64,000 nucleotides of DNA from Roseovarius sp. EL26 (GTDB lineage: Bacteria > Pseudomonadota > Alphaproteobacteria > Rhodobacterales > Rhodobacteraceae). How positions within the stretch are numbered: the stretch's first letter is position 1; each line of letters starts with the position of its first letter. Below are positions 1-8,780 of this stretch, piece by piece. Under the pieces are notes generated by a model. That model ran no database searches. It was not told the DNA's origin and saw only the letters and a list, made by a program, of their open reading frames with translations. The stretch spans positions 372,001-436,000 of the forward strand of contig NZ_OUMZ01000005.1 of NCBI RefSeq assembly GCF_900327775.1, read 5' to 3'. The position numbers and the translations under genes are program-made.

Positions 1-844
1 AGGTGCCCAAAGCGAGGTGTTTTTTGTTTTTGACCAGCAGGTTTTCAAAACCGGTGTGGGAACTGGCGGCGGTCAGGCTTTGGCTTTGCATGTGAAAGAG
101 AATGTGTAGCGGGTGCGCGGGCACGATGAAGTGGATCAGGATTGAGCTGAAATAGATCAGATGTTCAACCGGGTGCATCGACAGACCGGACCATGGCCCG
201 ACGTTGATGTTGCGGTGGTGAAGGGCGTGGGCGAGTTTGTAGAGCGGGCCCCAGTGCAGGGCGCGGTGGACCCAGTAGAAGTGGAAGGAAATCCATACCG
301 GAGTAAGCAGGAAGACCAGCACAAACCAGACAGGGTTGTCGGACCAATAGAGTAACGGTGCCCAGCCGTTGCTCATGGCCCAGAACATCAGCACCTCGTA
401 CGCCGTCCAAAAGCCGACGCCGCTGGTCAGGGTCCAGAACATGTTGTCGCGGACTTGCCCGCCAAAATTGAATTGCTTGCCTTTGGTCATCAGCGGGCGG
501 CCGTCGTATTTAAGGCGTTTGCCTTGGCCATGGCGCATGTAGAAGAACCAATGAAGCCCCCCGGCAACGAGGCCGATCAGGATCATGTTACGCAGCCAGA
601 TGGCAAAGACCCAGTCAAACGACAAGGTGGCGGTGGTTTCCAGCGAGGGTTGGAACCACATCCATGTGATGAGAGCGACCACAATCAGAATTGTGTTTTC
701 AGCAAATTGCAGCCAACGCACCGAGAGCCAATCCAGCATCCGGCGCGGGTCTGGTGGCCAGCTGAAGAACGGCGAAGCTTGAATTGGCACGTCGGGAGTG
801 TGGTTCCAACCGGGCAGGGTAGGTTTTTCGGCGGTGTCGGTCAT
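1..844 (-). CDS. Sterol desaturase / fatty acid hydroxylase family membrane protein (3' end cut by window)
   Basis: About 281 residues are visible from the ATG at 844; the C-terminus lies beyond the left edge. The sequence has several hydrophobic segments (roughly residues 45-65, 75-100, 150-190) and the di-iron histidine boxes of the family: HRALH, HALHH and further on HPVEH. Members use a membrane di-iron site with O2 to hydroxylate or desaturate sterols, fatty acids or other lipids; the substrate here cannot be told. The final histidine box of the family would fall in the missing part. It is divergent from the LysR gene at 947, with about 100 bp between them, so that LysR protein is a possible regulator (inference). 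Confidence 0.85.
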   Translation of the reverse strand, partial: MTDTAEKPTLPGWNHTPDVPIQASPFFSWPPDPRRMLDWLSVRWLQFAENTILIVVALITWMWFQPSLETTATLSFDWVFAIWLRNMILIGLVAGGLHWFFYMRHGQGKRLKYDGRPLMTKGKQFNFGGQVRDNMFWTLTSGVGFWTAYEVLMFWAMSNGWAPLLYWSDNPVWFVLVFLLTPVWISFHFYWVHRALHWGPLYKLAHALHHRNINVGPWSGLSMHPVEHLIYFSSILIHFIVPAHPLHILFHMQSQSLTAASSHTGFENLLVKNKKHLALGT

Positions 845-946
845 TGGCGTGTCTCTTGTCAGATTGGGCAGAGTATGACGCAGTTGTCATTTTATGAAAA
901 ATAGATTTATGAGGCGTAATAAGTCTGATTTTCAGGGGAAGCTACG

Positions 947-1897
947 ATGTCGGATGATCTACGCTTGTCTTTGCGCGCGCTTAGAGCTTTTGCCACAGTG
1001 GTGGAACAAGGATCGATTTCGGCGGCGGCAAAGGTTTTGAATATAGCGCCTTCGGCGATTGGTGCGGCGTTGGATCAGGTTGAGACCGAGTTCGGCGCGG
1101 ATCTGTTGGTGCGCACACGGGCGCGCGGGATTGCGGCGACAGCTGAGGGGATCGAGGTGGCGGCACGCTTTCGGGCGCTGTTAGAAGATTATGCGGAGTT
1201 GATGGATGCCGGGCGTGATCTGGGCCAGTCTTTGTCGGGAACTTTGCGGATTGGATATTACGCCCCGGTGGCCCCGGCGTTTCTGCCTCAAATTCTTTGC
1301 CCAATGATGGCTGCGAATCCGGGGTTAACGCTTGAATTGAAAGAGCATGACAATGACAGCGCACAGGAGGCGTTGTTGGCTGGGGCATTGGATGTGATCC
1401 TGTTTGCCGGGCATGATTTGCGGCGGGGAATTGAAACGGAATTGCTATTAGAGCTGCCACCCTATGTGCTGGCACCTGAGGGGCATGAGATTACACGACA
1501 GGTGCCGGTGCCGGTGAAAGCCTTGGCCGATTATCCGCTGGTGCAATTAGATTTACCGTTGGCGCGGCCCTATCTGGATCGGTTGTTTCAATCTGCGGGC
1601 ATCGCTCCAAAAGTTGCGGTCAGAGCCAGCAGTACAGAAATGGTGCGTGGGATGGTTGGTGCAGGCGCGGGCGTGTCGGTGCTGGCGATGCGTCCGATGA
1701 TCAATGTCAGCTACGGCGGAGACCGATTGGTGACGGTGCCGTTGGAGCCAGATGTACCGCAGTTGCAGTTGTTATCGGGACGGGTGTCGGGCCGACCGAG
1801 AAAGTTAGTATCAGTGTTTCTGCAGATTTTGCACGGTTGGATGCAGAGCGAGGCAGCAGGCGAATTGACGGTTGGCGTGGGGTCACACGCGGGTTGA
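947..1897 (+). CDS. LysR family transcriptional regulator
   Basis: 316 residues, usual LysR length. The N-terminal winged helix-turn-helix (about residues 5-65) reads LRAFATVVEQGSISAAAKVL followed by a typical recognition helix; the rest fits a periplasmic-binding-like effector domain. The recognition helix has IAPSAIGAALDQVE where most LysR proteins have a TQPAVS-type motif, so it is a divergent member. A GGGGAAG Shine-Dalgarno lies just before the ATG. It sits divergently from the sterol-desaturase-family gene, the arrangement in which LysR proteins usually control the neighbour. The ligand is unknown. Confidence 0.88.
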   Translation: MSDDLRLSLRALRAFATVVEQGSISAAAKVLNIAPSAIGAALDQVETEFGADLLVRTRARGIAATAEGIEVAARFRALLEDYAELMDAGRDLGQSLSGTLRIGYYAPVAPAFLPQILCPMMAANPGLTLELKEHDNDSAQEALLAGALDVILFAGHDLRRGIETELLLELPPYVLAPEGHEITRQVPVPVKALADYPLVQLDLPLARPYLDRLFQSAGIAPKVAVRASSTEMVRGMVGAGAGVSVLAMRPMINVSYGGDRLVTVPLEPDVPQLQLLSGRVSGRPRKLVSVFLQILHGWMQSEAAGELTVGVGSHAG

Positions 1898-1985
1898 GGT
1901 GCAGACGCCGCCTAAGCGTTCTGCCCAAAGCGTTTAGAATTGCCTGTGGGGGGATGGTGGGTTTGCAGCCACCCTACGGCGCCTT

Positions 1986-3392
1986 TTAGGTGTCGTCCCA
2001 CCAAGGGCCGTGGTGTTTGCCGTCTTCTCCGAGGCGTTCAAAGCCGTGGTAGCCAAAGAAATCACGTTGTGCCTGAATAATGTTGGCGGTGCCATATCCC
2101 TGCCGCATGGTATCGAACCAGTTGAGGGCGGATGAGAGTGCCGGAATGGCGTGACCACCGGCAACGGCCGCACTAACGACTGTGCGCAGCGCAGGGACGG
2201 TGCGAGACAGGGTTTCAGTGAACTTGGGCGAAAGGATCAACTGGCCATGTGGGGGTTGATCTGCAAAGGCCTCGGAAATGTCATCCAATAGGGCTGAACG
2301 GATAATGCAGCCAGCGCGCCATATTTCGGCAATGCGACCCATGTCGAGGGCCCAGCTGTATTCTGAGGAGGCGGTCACGAGGATGCGAAAACCCTGCGCG
2401 TAGCACAGGATGCGGGCAGCGAGGAAAGCATCGGCAAGCACGCCGGGATCAACGGTGAACCAGTCACGTGCGCCACCGAAGTGATTTTGCATGTCTTGCC
2501 GGATGTCTTTTTCCGAAGACCACGCGCGGGCGCCTACGGCAGCCTCGATCATATTGGCGGATTGGCCCATGCGCACGGCTTCAACCACGGTCCAGCGACC
2601 GGTGCCTTTTTGCCCGGCGGCGTCTTTGATGACGTCCACCACGGCGTGACCACTGAGCGGGTCGGTGTATTGTAGAACCTTGCCAGTGATTTCGACGAGG
2701 TAGGATTTGAGCGGGCCCTTGTCCCATTCCTCAAACAGTTTGCCGATGTCGGCGGGGGGCCAGGCGGCGCCATTGCGCAGCAGGCCGTACAGCTCGGCGA
2801 TGACCTGCATGTCGGCATATTCCACGCCGTTGTGCACGGTTTTCACAAAGTGGCCCGCGCCATCAGGGCCAAGGTGATCGACGCAGGGATTATCTTGGTA
2901 AGTGGCGGCGATGGCGCGCAAGATGGGGCGCAGTTGTTGCCAGCTGTGATCCGTGCCGCCGACCATCATCGACGGGCCAAAACGCGCGCCTTTTTCGCCA
3001 CCTGAAACGCCCATGCCAACAAAATGGAGGTCTTTTTCGGTCAGCGCCTTGGAACGGCGGCGGGTGTCGTGAAAGTTGGCGTTACCGCCGTCAATAATGG
3101 TGTCGCCGGGGTCCAGAAGCGGGGTGATCTGTTCGATCATTATATCCATAGGCGCACCCGAGGGGATCATGAACAGGATCACCCTTGGCGTGGCCAGACC
3201 GGCAACAAAATCGGTTAATGTGTTGTGCGGGTGCAGCCGTTCAGACAGGTTATCGGCGCCAGAGATGAAACTGGAAATCCAGTCGACCTCGCGGTTGGTG
3301 ACGGCGACCTCAAAACCATGATCTGCCATGTTCAACGCCAGTGCGCTGCCCATTGTTCCCAATCCATACACACCGATTTGCGCCTGTGTCAT
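1986..3392 (-). CDS. gnd: 6-phosphogluconate dehydrogenase, decarboxylating
   Basis: Catalyses NADP-dependent oxidative decarboxylation of 6-phosphogluconate to ribulose 5-phosphate in the oxidative pentose phosphate pathway (cytosol). The start at 3392 is chosen because GGAGG lies 5 bases upstream; this gives 468 residues, the length of the long bacterial Gnd type. Seen: N-terminal Rossmann motif GVYGLGTMGSALALNMADHG, the substrate-binding stretch GMGVSGGEKGARFGPSMMVGG (about residues 125-145, with conserved serine and two glycines), the catalytic lysine region HFVKTVHNGVEYADMQ (about 180-195), and the C-terminal helical domain ending in YFGYHGFERL-like sequence. It stands alone between a LysR and an AraC gene, convergent with the LysR gene. 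Confidence 0.95.
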   Translation of the reverse strand: MTQAQIGVYGLGTMGSALALNMADHGFEVAVTNREVDWISSFISGADNLSERLHPHNTLTDFVAGLATPRVILFMIPSGAPMDIMIEQITPLLDPGDTIIDGGNANFHDTRRRSKALTEKDLHFVGMGVSGGEKGARFGPSMMVGGTDHSWQQLRPILRAIAATYQDNPCVDHLGPDGAGHFVKTVHNGVEYADMQVIAELYGLLRNGAAWPPADIGKLFEEWDKGPLKSYLVEITGKVLQYTDPLSGHAVVDVIKDAAGQKGTGRWTVVEAVRMGQSANMIEAAVGARAWSSEKDIRQDMQNHFGGARDWFTVDPGVLADAFLAARILCYAQGFRILVTASSEYSWALDMGRIAEIWRAGCIIRSALLDDISEAFADQPPHGQLILSPKFTETLSRTVPALRTVVSAAVAGGHAIPALSSALNWFDTMRQGYGTANIIQAQRDFFGYHGFERLGEDGKHHGPWWDDT

Positions 3393-3537
3393 GAAGCCTC
3401 CGTTCACTGATGACGAAATCGCAGGCTACGCCGTGGGGCGGGATTTGCAAGGGGACTTTGTGCTTCAATATTGCTGAAGTGGTGCATCGGCATTTTCTGA
3501 TGTGCGCTGTGTGATGTGCGGGAGCGTGCGCTTTATG

Positions 3538-4575
3538 CTAACTCACGCTGGCCCGATAGGTTTTGGGTGTGGCGCCAGCCCACCGCTTGAAAGCTGTCGT
3601 GAAGGCAGCTTGATCGGCGTAACCGAGGAGAAAGGCGATCTCGGATATGGGCGTTGCACTTTGCGCCAGATAAGTTTTTGCAAGCTTGCCACGCAGTTCA
3701 TCTAAGATGGCAGAAAAAGACAGACTGGCATGTGAGAGGCGTCGAGAGAAGGTTCGCTCACTCATACCCAGTTGAGAGGCGACTTGTGGAGCGGTTAAAA
3801 GCCCCTCTGGCAGGTGATCGATCAGCAGGGCCTCAACACGTACGCGCAGGCTGGGTTCTGGTTGATTGAGTTGCGCCACGAGGGCGTCCCCGTAGTTTTC
3901 CAAGTGATGGAGCAGGCTTGGATCATAGGTCGATACCGGAAGGTCGAGGATTGCAGAGGGCAACTTAAACATGGTGTGCTTCGCGCCAAAGGCGACGTGA
4001 CATCCCGCAAGCCGGGTGATCGTTTGCTGACAATCCGGGGCGTCGTGTGAAAACCAGATTCCACGCAGGTTTATTTTGCGGCCTGTCAGATTTCGCATCG
4101 CTGTCAAAATGGTGAAGACCATGAACTCTCGAACCCGGTCGCCGAATTCCAAGTAGGGGTTTTGCTCACATAGGATAATAGAGACTTCGTCGTTTGACGT
4201 TTCTGTCTGGTACCTGAAATTTCCGTCTGCCAGAGCTGTGTATTTGGAGGCATTGCGCAGGGCGTCTCTCAGGTTTTGTGAATATTTCGCGACATAGAGA
4301 GGAATGCTGGTGTTTCTCTCAAAATTCAGCCCGGCCCTCGCTGCAAAAGCCTTGTCGTGCACGATCGTCACTGCGTTCTGAAGGAAGCGGGCCTCTTTCT
4401 CGGCGCTGATATAGTGACCTTCTTGTTTCAGATCAGTTTCTTTTAACCCGGAAGCGTCAAGCGCCTGCAGGACGTCGGCCTGGCTGCCAGTGTGTTTTTC
4501 CAGTTCTTGCGCAAGGTGCATAAGACGATGAGCTGAAACCAATTCGTTTTGTGTGGTTGAAGTGCGCTTGTTCAA
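3538..4575 (-). CDS. AraC family transcriptional regulator with arabinose-binding-like N-terminal domain
   Basis: 345 residues from a TTG at 4575; no strong Shine-Dalgarno is visible, so a later ATG (for example near residue 19, position 4521) is possible. The C-terminal 100 residues hold the double helix-turn-helix: LTAPQVASQLGMSERTFSRR then ISEIAFLLGYADQAAFTTAF, both close to the AraC consensus. The N-terminal 200 residues resemble the domain found in OruR/ArgR-type AraC proteins (family knowledge). No neighbouring enzyme is an obvious target; upstream lies a long intergenic region with a candidate small RNA on the other strand, downstream is gnd. Confidence 0.85.
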   Translation of the reverse strand: MNKRTSTTQNELVSAHRLMHLAQELEKHTGSQADVLQALDASGLKETDLKQEGHYISAEKEARFLQNAVTIVHDKAFAARAGLNFERNTSIPLYVAKYSQNLRDALRNASKYTALADGNFRYQTETSNDEVSIILCEQNPYLEFGDRVREFMVFTILTAMRNLTGRKINLRGIWFSHDAPDCQQTITRLAGCHVAFGAKHTMFKLPSAILDLPVSTYDPSLLHHLENYGDALVAQLNQPEPSLRVRVEALLIDHLPEGLLTAPQVASQLGMSERTFSRRLSHASLSFSAILDELRGKLAKTYLAQSATPISEIAFLLGYADQAAFTTAFKRWAGATPKTYRASVS

Positions 4576-4788
4576 AATTTTGCTCTAATCAATGTCGGTC
4601 GGGCACAGGCCGTGCGTCCATGTTTAGCATGACACGTTCAATAGGCATAGAAACCCGTTTATTTCGCGAGATTGGCGTTTGTTCAAAAACATGTGGCCCA
4701 GATTCAATAAACGAACTGTGAAGAATGACCCAAGTTATGCTTAAGATTCGTGAGAAATCGAAATTCTATCAACTAAATTTGGTTAATA

Positions 4789-4892
4789 GGCGCCGGAACT
4801 TACCACTCACTGATGCAGAAGATGGCCCTCCACCTGCATCGGGCGCCGCATTTACCAATGGCACCGGGTTGGGGAGACCGGTGCCATTTTTT
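4789..4892 (+). ncRNA. Candidate small RNA with two hairpins and an intrinsic terminator
   Basis: In the gap between the AraC gene and argF the + strand shows nested complementarity: GGCGCC at 4789-4794 pairs with GGCGCC at 4842-4847, enclosing GATGCAG (4812-4818) and CTGCATC (4834-4840), which also pair perfectly. Ten bases later comes a 10-bp perfect terminator hairpin with six T. No protein-coding frame here looks real. An AT-rich stretch just upstream (TAAATT near 4774) could supply a -10 box, with no convincing -35. The family is not one I recognise. The 5' end is an estimate from the first paired base. Confidence 0.5.
4858..4892 (+). terminator. Rho-independent terminator
   Basis: ATGGCACCGG (4858-4867) pairs perfectly with CCGGTGCCAT (4878-4887) around a 10-base loop, and the + strand continues with a run of six T (4887-4892). 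On the - strand the hairpin is followed by ATTGG, not a T run, so it does not serve argF. It therefore points to a + strand transcript in this gap. Confidence 0.8.
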
Positions 4893-4934
4893 AAGTCTTT
4901 TTGGTGCATCAGAACGCGTCGGTGAGTGTCTGCG

Positions 4935-5861
4935 TTAGACACCCAAGCACCAGCGCATGATGGCTTTTTGGGCGTGCAGGCGGTTTTCAGCTTCGTCAAA
5001 AACTACAGAATTGGGGCCGTCCATGACGGCGCTGGTGGCTTCTTCTTCGCGGTGCGCGGGCAGGCAATGCATGAACAGGGCATCCGGCTTGGCGTGGGAC
5101 ATCAGCTCTTCGTTGACCTGATATGAGCGCAGCATGTTGTGGCGACGCTCCTTGGTGGACTGGCTGTCATGCATTGAAACCCAGGTGTCGGTGACCACCA
5201 GATCGGCGCCTTCGACGGCTTTGAAGGGGTCGCGCTCGATACGGATATTGCTGCCGGCGTTGCGGGCAAGCCCGATGAATTCATCCTCTGGGTCCAGCTG
5301 TGCGGGGCCGGTGAAGGTCAAATTGAAGCCAAATTGGCCTGCGGCATGCAAGAAGGAGGCGCAGACGTTGTTGCCATCGCCAGACCAGACGACGTTTTTG
5401 CCTTTGATCGGGCCACGATGTTCCTCAAAGGTGAGGATGTCGGCCATGATCTGGCAGGGGTGGGTGCGGTCAGTGAGGCCGTTGATGACCGGCACGTCGG
5501 CGTATTCTGACATCTCAATGAGGACAGATTCGTCAAAGGTCCGGATCATGATCAGGTCAACATAACGGCTAAGAACGCGGGCGGTGTCGGCAATTGTTTC
5601 GCCGTGGCCCAATTGCATTTCTGTGCCGGAAAGCAACATGGTTTGACCGCCCATCTGGCGTACACCGACGTCAAAGGACACGCGGGTCCGGGTGGAGGGT
5701 TTTTCAAAAATCAACGCAACCATGTGGCCGGCAAGGGGCTGATCGTCATCCGTAGCACCACGGGTACGGCCGGCACGCGCATCTTTCATCGCTTTGGCGT
5801 TGTCGATGATGGAGCGCAGGTTGTCAGGCGAGGTTTTATGGATATCGAGAAAATGGTTCAT
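4935..5861 (-). CDS. argF: Ornithine carbamoyltransferase
   Basis: Transfers the carbamoyl group from carbamoyl phosphate to ornithine, giving citrulline in arginine biosynthesis (cytosol, trimer). 308 residues, normal length. Carbamoyl-phosphate loop STRT at residues 56-59, HPCQ at 134-137 and the ornithine/catalytic loop HCLPAHRE near 265-272 are all present. It lies 71 bp downstream of argD on the same strand, the gene order argD-argF typical of Rhodobacterales, so a shared transcript is likely. A repeat element with a strong hairpin fills the gap between the two. Confidence 0.96.
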   Translation of the reverse strand: MNHFLDIHKTSPDNLRSIIDNAKAMKDARAGRTRGATDDDQPLAGHMVALIFEKPSTRTRVSFDVGVRQMGGQTMLLSGTEMQLGHGETIADTARVLSRYVDLIMIRTFDESVLIEMSEYADVPVINGLTDRTHPCQIMADILTFEEHRGPIKGKNVVWSGDGNNVCASFLHAAGQFGFNLTFTGPAQLDPEDEFIGLARNAGSNIRIERDPFKAVEGADLVVTDTWVSMHDSQSTKERRHNMLRSYQVNEELMSHAKPDALFMHCLPAHREEEATSAVMDGPNSVVFDEAENRLHAQKAIMRWCLGV

Positions 5862-5881
5862 GTTTTATGCTTTCGGTTGGC

Positions 5882-5932
5882 GGGGGAGGGGCGCTGCCCC
5901 TCTTACCCCGAGATATTTTTGGTGAGATGAAA
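5882..5932. repeat. Rhodobacterales-type dispersed intergenic repeat (hairpin plus conserved tail)
   Basis: The gap between argD and argF is filled by a hairpin GAGGGGC-GCT-GCCCCTC (5886-5902) followed by a tail ACCCCGAGATATTTTTGGTG. I know this pattern (GC-rich hairpin, then CCCCGGGATATTTTTGG-like tail) as a common intergenic element in roseobacters from general familiarity, not from a search. Only one copy is in this window. In an argD-argF transcript it would form a stem between the cistrons. Confidence 0.55.
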
Positions 5933-7105
5933 TCAGGACGCCAGTTGAGTGGCGGCGGCGTCGAGGCGTGTGACAGCCTCAGTGATTTCCTCATCTGTGA
6001 TGGTCAGTGGCGGCAACAGGCGAACGACATTGTCAGCGGCGGGGACCGTGGCGATCAGATGATCATAGCCCGCGTTGACGACATCAGCAGGGGCGACCTT
6101 GCATTTGAGGCCGAGCATCAGGCCACTGCCGCGGACAGTCTCGAACACTTCGGGGTGTGCGGCAATGAGGCCTTCGAGCTTTTGCCGCAGCAGGCCTGCC
6201 TTGCGATTGACATCCTCAAGGAAAGCCGGGTCGGAGACGTGATCCATCACCGCGCAGCCGACGGCACAGGCCAGAGGATTGCCGCCATAGGTCGACCCGT
6301 GCGTGCCTGCGGTCATGCCTTGGGCCGCATTTTCTGTGGCGAGTACGGCACCCAGAGGGAAACCACCGCCGATGCCCTTGGCGACCATCATGATGTCAGG
6401 GGTGATGCCAGCCCATTCATGGGCGAACAGGCGCCCGGTACGGGCAACGCCGCATTGCACTTCGTCCAAAATCAACAACAGGCCATGTTCATCACACAGC
6501 GCGCGGATGTCTTTGAGTAGGTCATCGGGCAATGGGCGAATGCCGCCTTCGCCCTGAACGGGCTCCAGCAGGATTGCGGCGGTGTTATCGTCGATCGCGG
6601 CTTTGACGGCATCGATGTCCATCCACGGCAGACTGATGAAGCCGGGCAGCATGGGGCCGAAACCCTTGGTCATTTTCTCGGACGCGGCGGCAGAGATACC
6701 AGCGGAGGAGCGGCCGTGGAATGACCCCTCGAACGTCAGGATGTTCACCCGCTCGGGCTGGTTCTGTTCGAACCAGTATTTGCGCGCCATTTTGACCGCC
6801 AGCTCACAGGTTTCTGTGCCGGAGTTGGTGAAGAACGCGGTGTCGGCGAAGGTATGTTCAACCAGCTTGTCAGCCAGCGCTTCTTGCTGGGGGATGTGAT
6901 AGAGGTTGGATGTGTGCCACAGGGTGTTTGCCTGATCAGTCAGCGCCTGCACCAGCGCCGGATGGGCATGGCCAAGGGCGTTCACGGCGATCCCGGCGGC
7001 GAGATCCAGAAAGCGTCGGCCGTCTGCCTCGATCAGCCAAGAGCCTTCGCCTTTGACGAAGGTCAAAGGCGCACGGTTGTAGGTGGGCAGAACGGACGGG
7101 ATCAT
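5933..7105 (-). CDS. argD: Acetylornithine aminotransferase (class III, PLP)
   Basis: Converts N-acetylglutamate semialdehyde and glutamate to N-acetylornithine and 2-oxoglutarate; the enzyme often also acts on succinyl-diaminopimelate. Start at 7105 is preferred (AAAAGGA about 8 bases upstream), giving 390 residues; a longer frame to 7177 has no such signal. Seen: NSGTETCELAVKMARKYW (PLP phosphate site, about residues 95-112), the PLP ring aspartate in LILDEVQCGVARTG, and the Schiff-base lysine in VAKGIGGGFPLGA near residue 240. First gene of an argD-argF unit. Confidence 0.94.
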   Translation of the reverse strand: MIPSVLPTYNRAPLTFVKGEGSWLIEADGRRFLDLAAGIAVNALGHAHPALVQALTDQANTLWHTSNLYHIPQQEALADKLVEHTFADTAFFTNSGTETCELAVKMARKYWFEQNQPERVNILTFEGSFHGRSSAGISAAASEKMTKGFGPMLPGFISLPWMDIDAVKAAIDDNTAAILLEPVQGEGGIRPLPDDLLKDIRALCDEHGLLLILDEVQCGVARTGRLFAHEWAGITPDIMMVAKGIGGGFPLGAVLATENAAQGMTAGTHGSTYGGNPLACAVGCAVMDHVSDPAFLEDVNRKAGLLRQKLEGLIAAHPEVFETVRGSGLMLGLKCKVAPADVVNAGYDHLIATVPAADNVVRLLPPLTITDEEITEAVTRLDAAATQLAS

Positions 7106-7381
7106 CGCAGTTATCCTTTTGTGGTGGTCAAACCTGTAAGCACAAGGCTGAGTGCCTGACCGAGGGGTACATGTCAATTATGATGAAGGGATGTGGCGTA
7201 GGTGGCCACGGGAACAAACAGGTGGGACGTCAGGCGCGGGTGCGTCGGCGTCGGGTGGCAGTATATGTCATGCGTTTGTTCATATGGCCCCTTTAGCGGG
7301 TTGTGGATGATCTGGAAAGAAAAAACTTTCAGGGGCACTTTCAGGCTTGCCGTATGGCGCGTTTGCGGCCACTGCTGAGGG

Positions 7382-8290
7382 ATGTCTGAAAGACCTGAAC
7401 AAAACCCCGCATTGGCCGCCTGCCTGACATTGGCAGCGTCGGGTTTTGCGGCGGGCACAACCTTGTTGGCCAAAGCATTGGGCACAGGGGTTTTAGGGCC
7501 GGAAATGCATGCATTGCAAATTAGCCATGGGCGGTTTTTGTTTGCACTTATGGCGATTGGGTTGAGCGTGCTGGTCTTGCGGCCACAGTTCACGCGACCC
7601 AATCTGAAGCTGCATGTTGGACGTTCGGCGCTGGGTTGGGGCGGGGTGACGTTTATGTTTGCGGCTGCGGCGTTCATTCCACTGTCAGATGCGACGGCGA
7701 TCAGTTTTCTCAATCCGGTGTTCGGGATGATGTTGGCCATTCCTTTGTTGGGCGAGAAGGTCGGTAAGTGGCGCTGGCTGGCGGCGATTGTGGCTCTGAT
7801 CGGCGCAACGATCCTGACCCGCCCGGGGGCAGGCAGCATTCAGGCCGGGGCTTTGTTGGCGTTGGGGTCAGCACTTTTGCTGGGGGCCGAGTTGATATTC
7901 ATCAAGCTGCTGGCGGGGCGCGAAGGGCCATTGCAGGTGCTGCTGATCAATAATCTCATTGGATTGTGTATCGCGAGTTTTGCGGTGCTGTTTGTCTGGC
8001 AGATGCCGACGCCTGCGCAATGGGCCGCATTGGCCGGTATCGGCGTGTTGATGGCAATGGCGCAGGCGTGTTTTGTCAATGCGATGGCGCGGGCAGATGC
8101 GAGTTTTGTGGCGCCGTTTTTCTATGCGGCTTTGGTGTTTGCAGCCCTTTATGACGCGGTGATCTTTGGCGTGGTGCCAGATGCTATTTCGATCATCGGG
8201 GCGGTGATCATTTTGACCGGCGCGGCACTTTTGGCGTGGCGCGAAGGGATGGCACGGATAAAGCTATCTGATGCGAGCGATGGGGCATGA
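7382..8290 (+). CDS. EamA/DMT family transporter
   Basis: 302 residues with about ten hydrophobic segments in two repeated halves, the DMT 'drug/metabolite' fold. The N-terminal half carries FIPLSDATAISFLNPVFGMM, a hallmark of EamA proteins; the second half has SFVAPFFYAALVFAALYD in the equivalent place. Acts in the inner membrane; substrate unknown. Its stop lies just before the GNAT start, and a second DMT transporter follows, so the three genes appear translationally coupled. The 276 bp between argD and this gene hold the divergent promoters; no clear motif was seen. Confidence 0.88.
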   Translation: MSERPEQNPALAACLTLAASGFAAGTTLLAKALGTGVLGPEMHALQISHGRFLFALMAIGLSVLVLRPQFTRPNLKLHVGRSALGWGGVTFMFAAAAFIPLSDATAISFLNPVFGMMLAIPLLGEKVGKWRWLAAIVALIGATILTRPGAGSIQAGALLALGSALLLGAELIFIKLLAGREGPLQVLLINNLIGLCIASFAVLFVWQMPTPAQWAALAGIGVLMAMAQACFVNAMARADASFVAPFFYAALVFAALYDAVIFGVVPDAISIIGAVIILTGAALLAWREGMARIKLSDASDGA

Positions 8291-8291
8291 G

Positions 8292-8780
8292 ATGATCAAC
8301 GGGCCTGATTTTGGTCGTGAAATGCGGCGCGGAGAAGAGGGTGAGGTCGAGGCCCTGCTGCGTCTGGCCTTCGGCGGCGACGAAGAAGTGCGACTGGTGC
8401 GCCAGCTGCGCAAGGATCGAGTGATTGCCGGCGAAATGGTGATGACGTTCGAAGGAACTCTGGTCGGTTACTATGCTTTGTCACAGTTTGTGGCCCCTAA
8501 GAAATGGTTGTGTCTGGCGCCGGTTGCCGTGCACCCGGATGTGCAGGGGCGTGGATATGGCCGCCGGATGATCGGGATGTTGACGGCTTGGGCGCAGGCG
8601 TCGCGTAATACGGTTGTGGTGCTGGGGCAGGTTGGATTTTACGGGCGTGCTGGTTTTAATGCAGAGCGGGCGGCAAAGCTGACCTCACCCTACCCGATTG
8701 AACATACGTTGCTGGCTGGTCCGGGGGAGGACGTGCCTGAGAAAGAGCTGATCTATCCCAAGGCTTTTGGTGACCTGTGA
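8292..8780 (+). CDS. GNAT family N-acetyltransferase
   Basis: About 162 residues from the ATG at 8292, two bases past the upstream stop; ATGs at 8280 or 8271 are alternatives that overlap the DMT gene. The acetyl-CoA binding motif A is clear: LAPVAVHPDVQGRGYGRRMI (the VxPxxQGRGxG pattern), followed by VVVLGQVGFYGRAGF, the 'YxRxGF' motif B. Closest to the YhbS-type acyltransferases from memory. It transfers an acetyl or acyl group from CoA to an amine; the acceptor is unknown. Sandwiched between two EamA transporters in an apparent operon. Confidence 0.88.
   Translation: MINGPDFGREMRRGEEGEVEALLRLAFGGDEEVRLVRQLRKDRVIAGEMVMTFEGTLVGYYALSQFVAPKKWLCLAPVAVHPDVQGRGYGRRMIGMLTAWAQASRNTVVVLGQVGFYGRAGFNAERAAKLTSPYPIEHTLLAGPGEDVPEKELIYPKAFGDL

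Noticed and set aside
4857..4934. The strong hairpin as an argF terminator
   Set aside because: On the - strand it is followed by ATTGG with no T run; the T run is on the + strand only.
5867..6520. A 217-codon + strand frame inside argD
   Set aside because: Antisense to argD, no domain, no ribosome site.
7174..7839. A 221-codon - strand frame over the first DMT gene
   Set aside because: Antisense to a clear transporter gene; no recognisable protein features.
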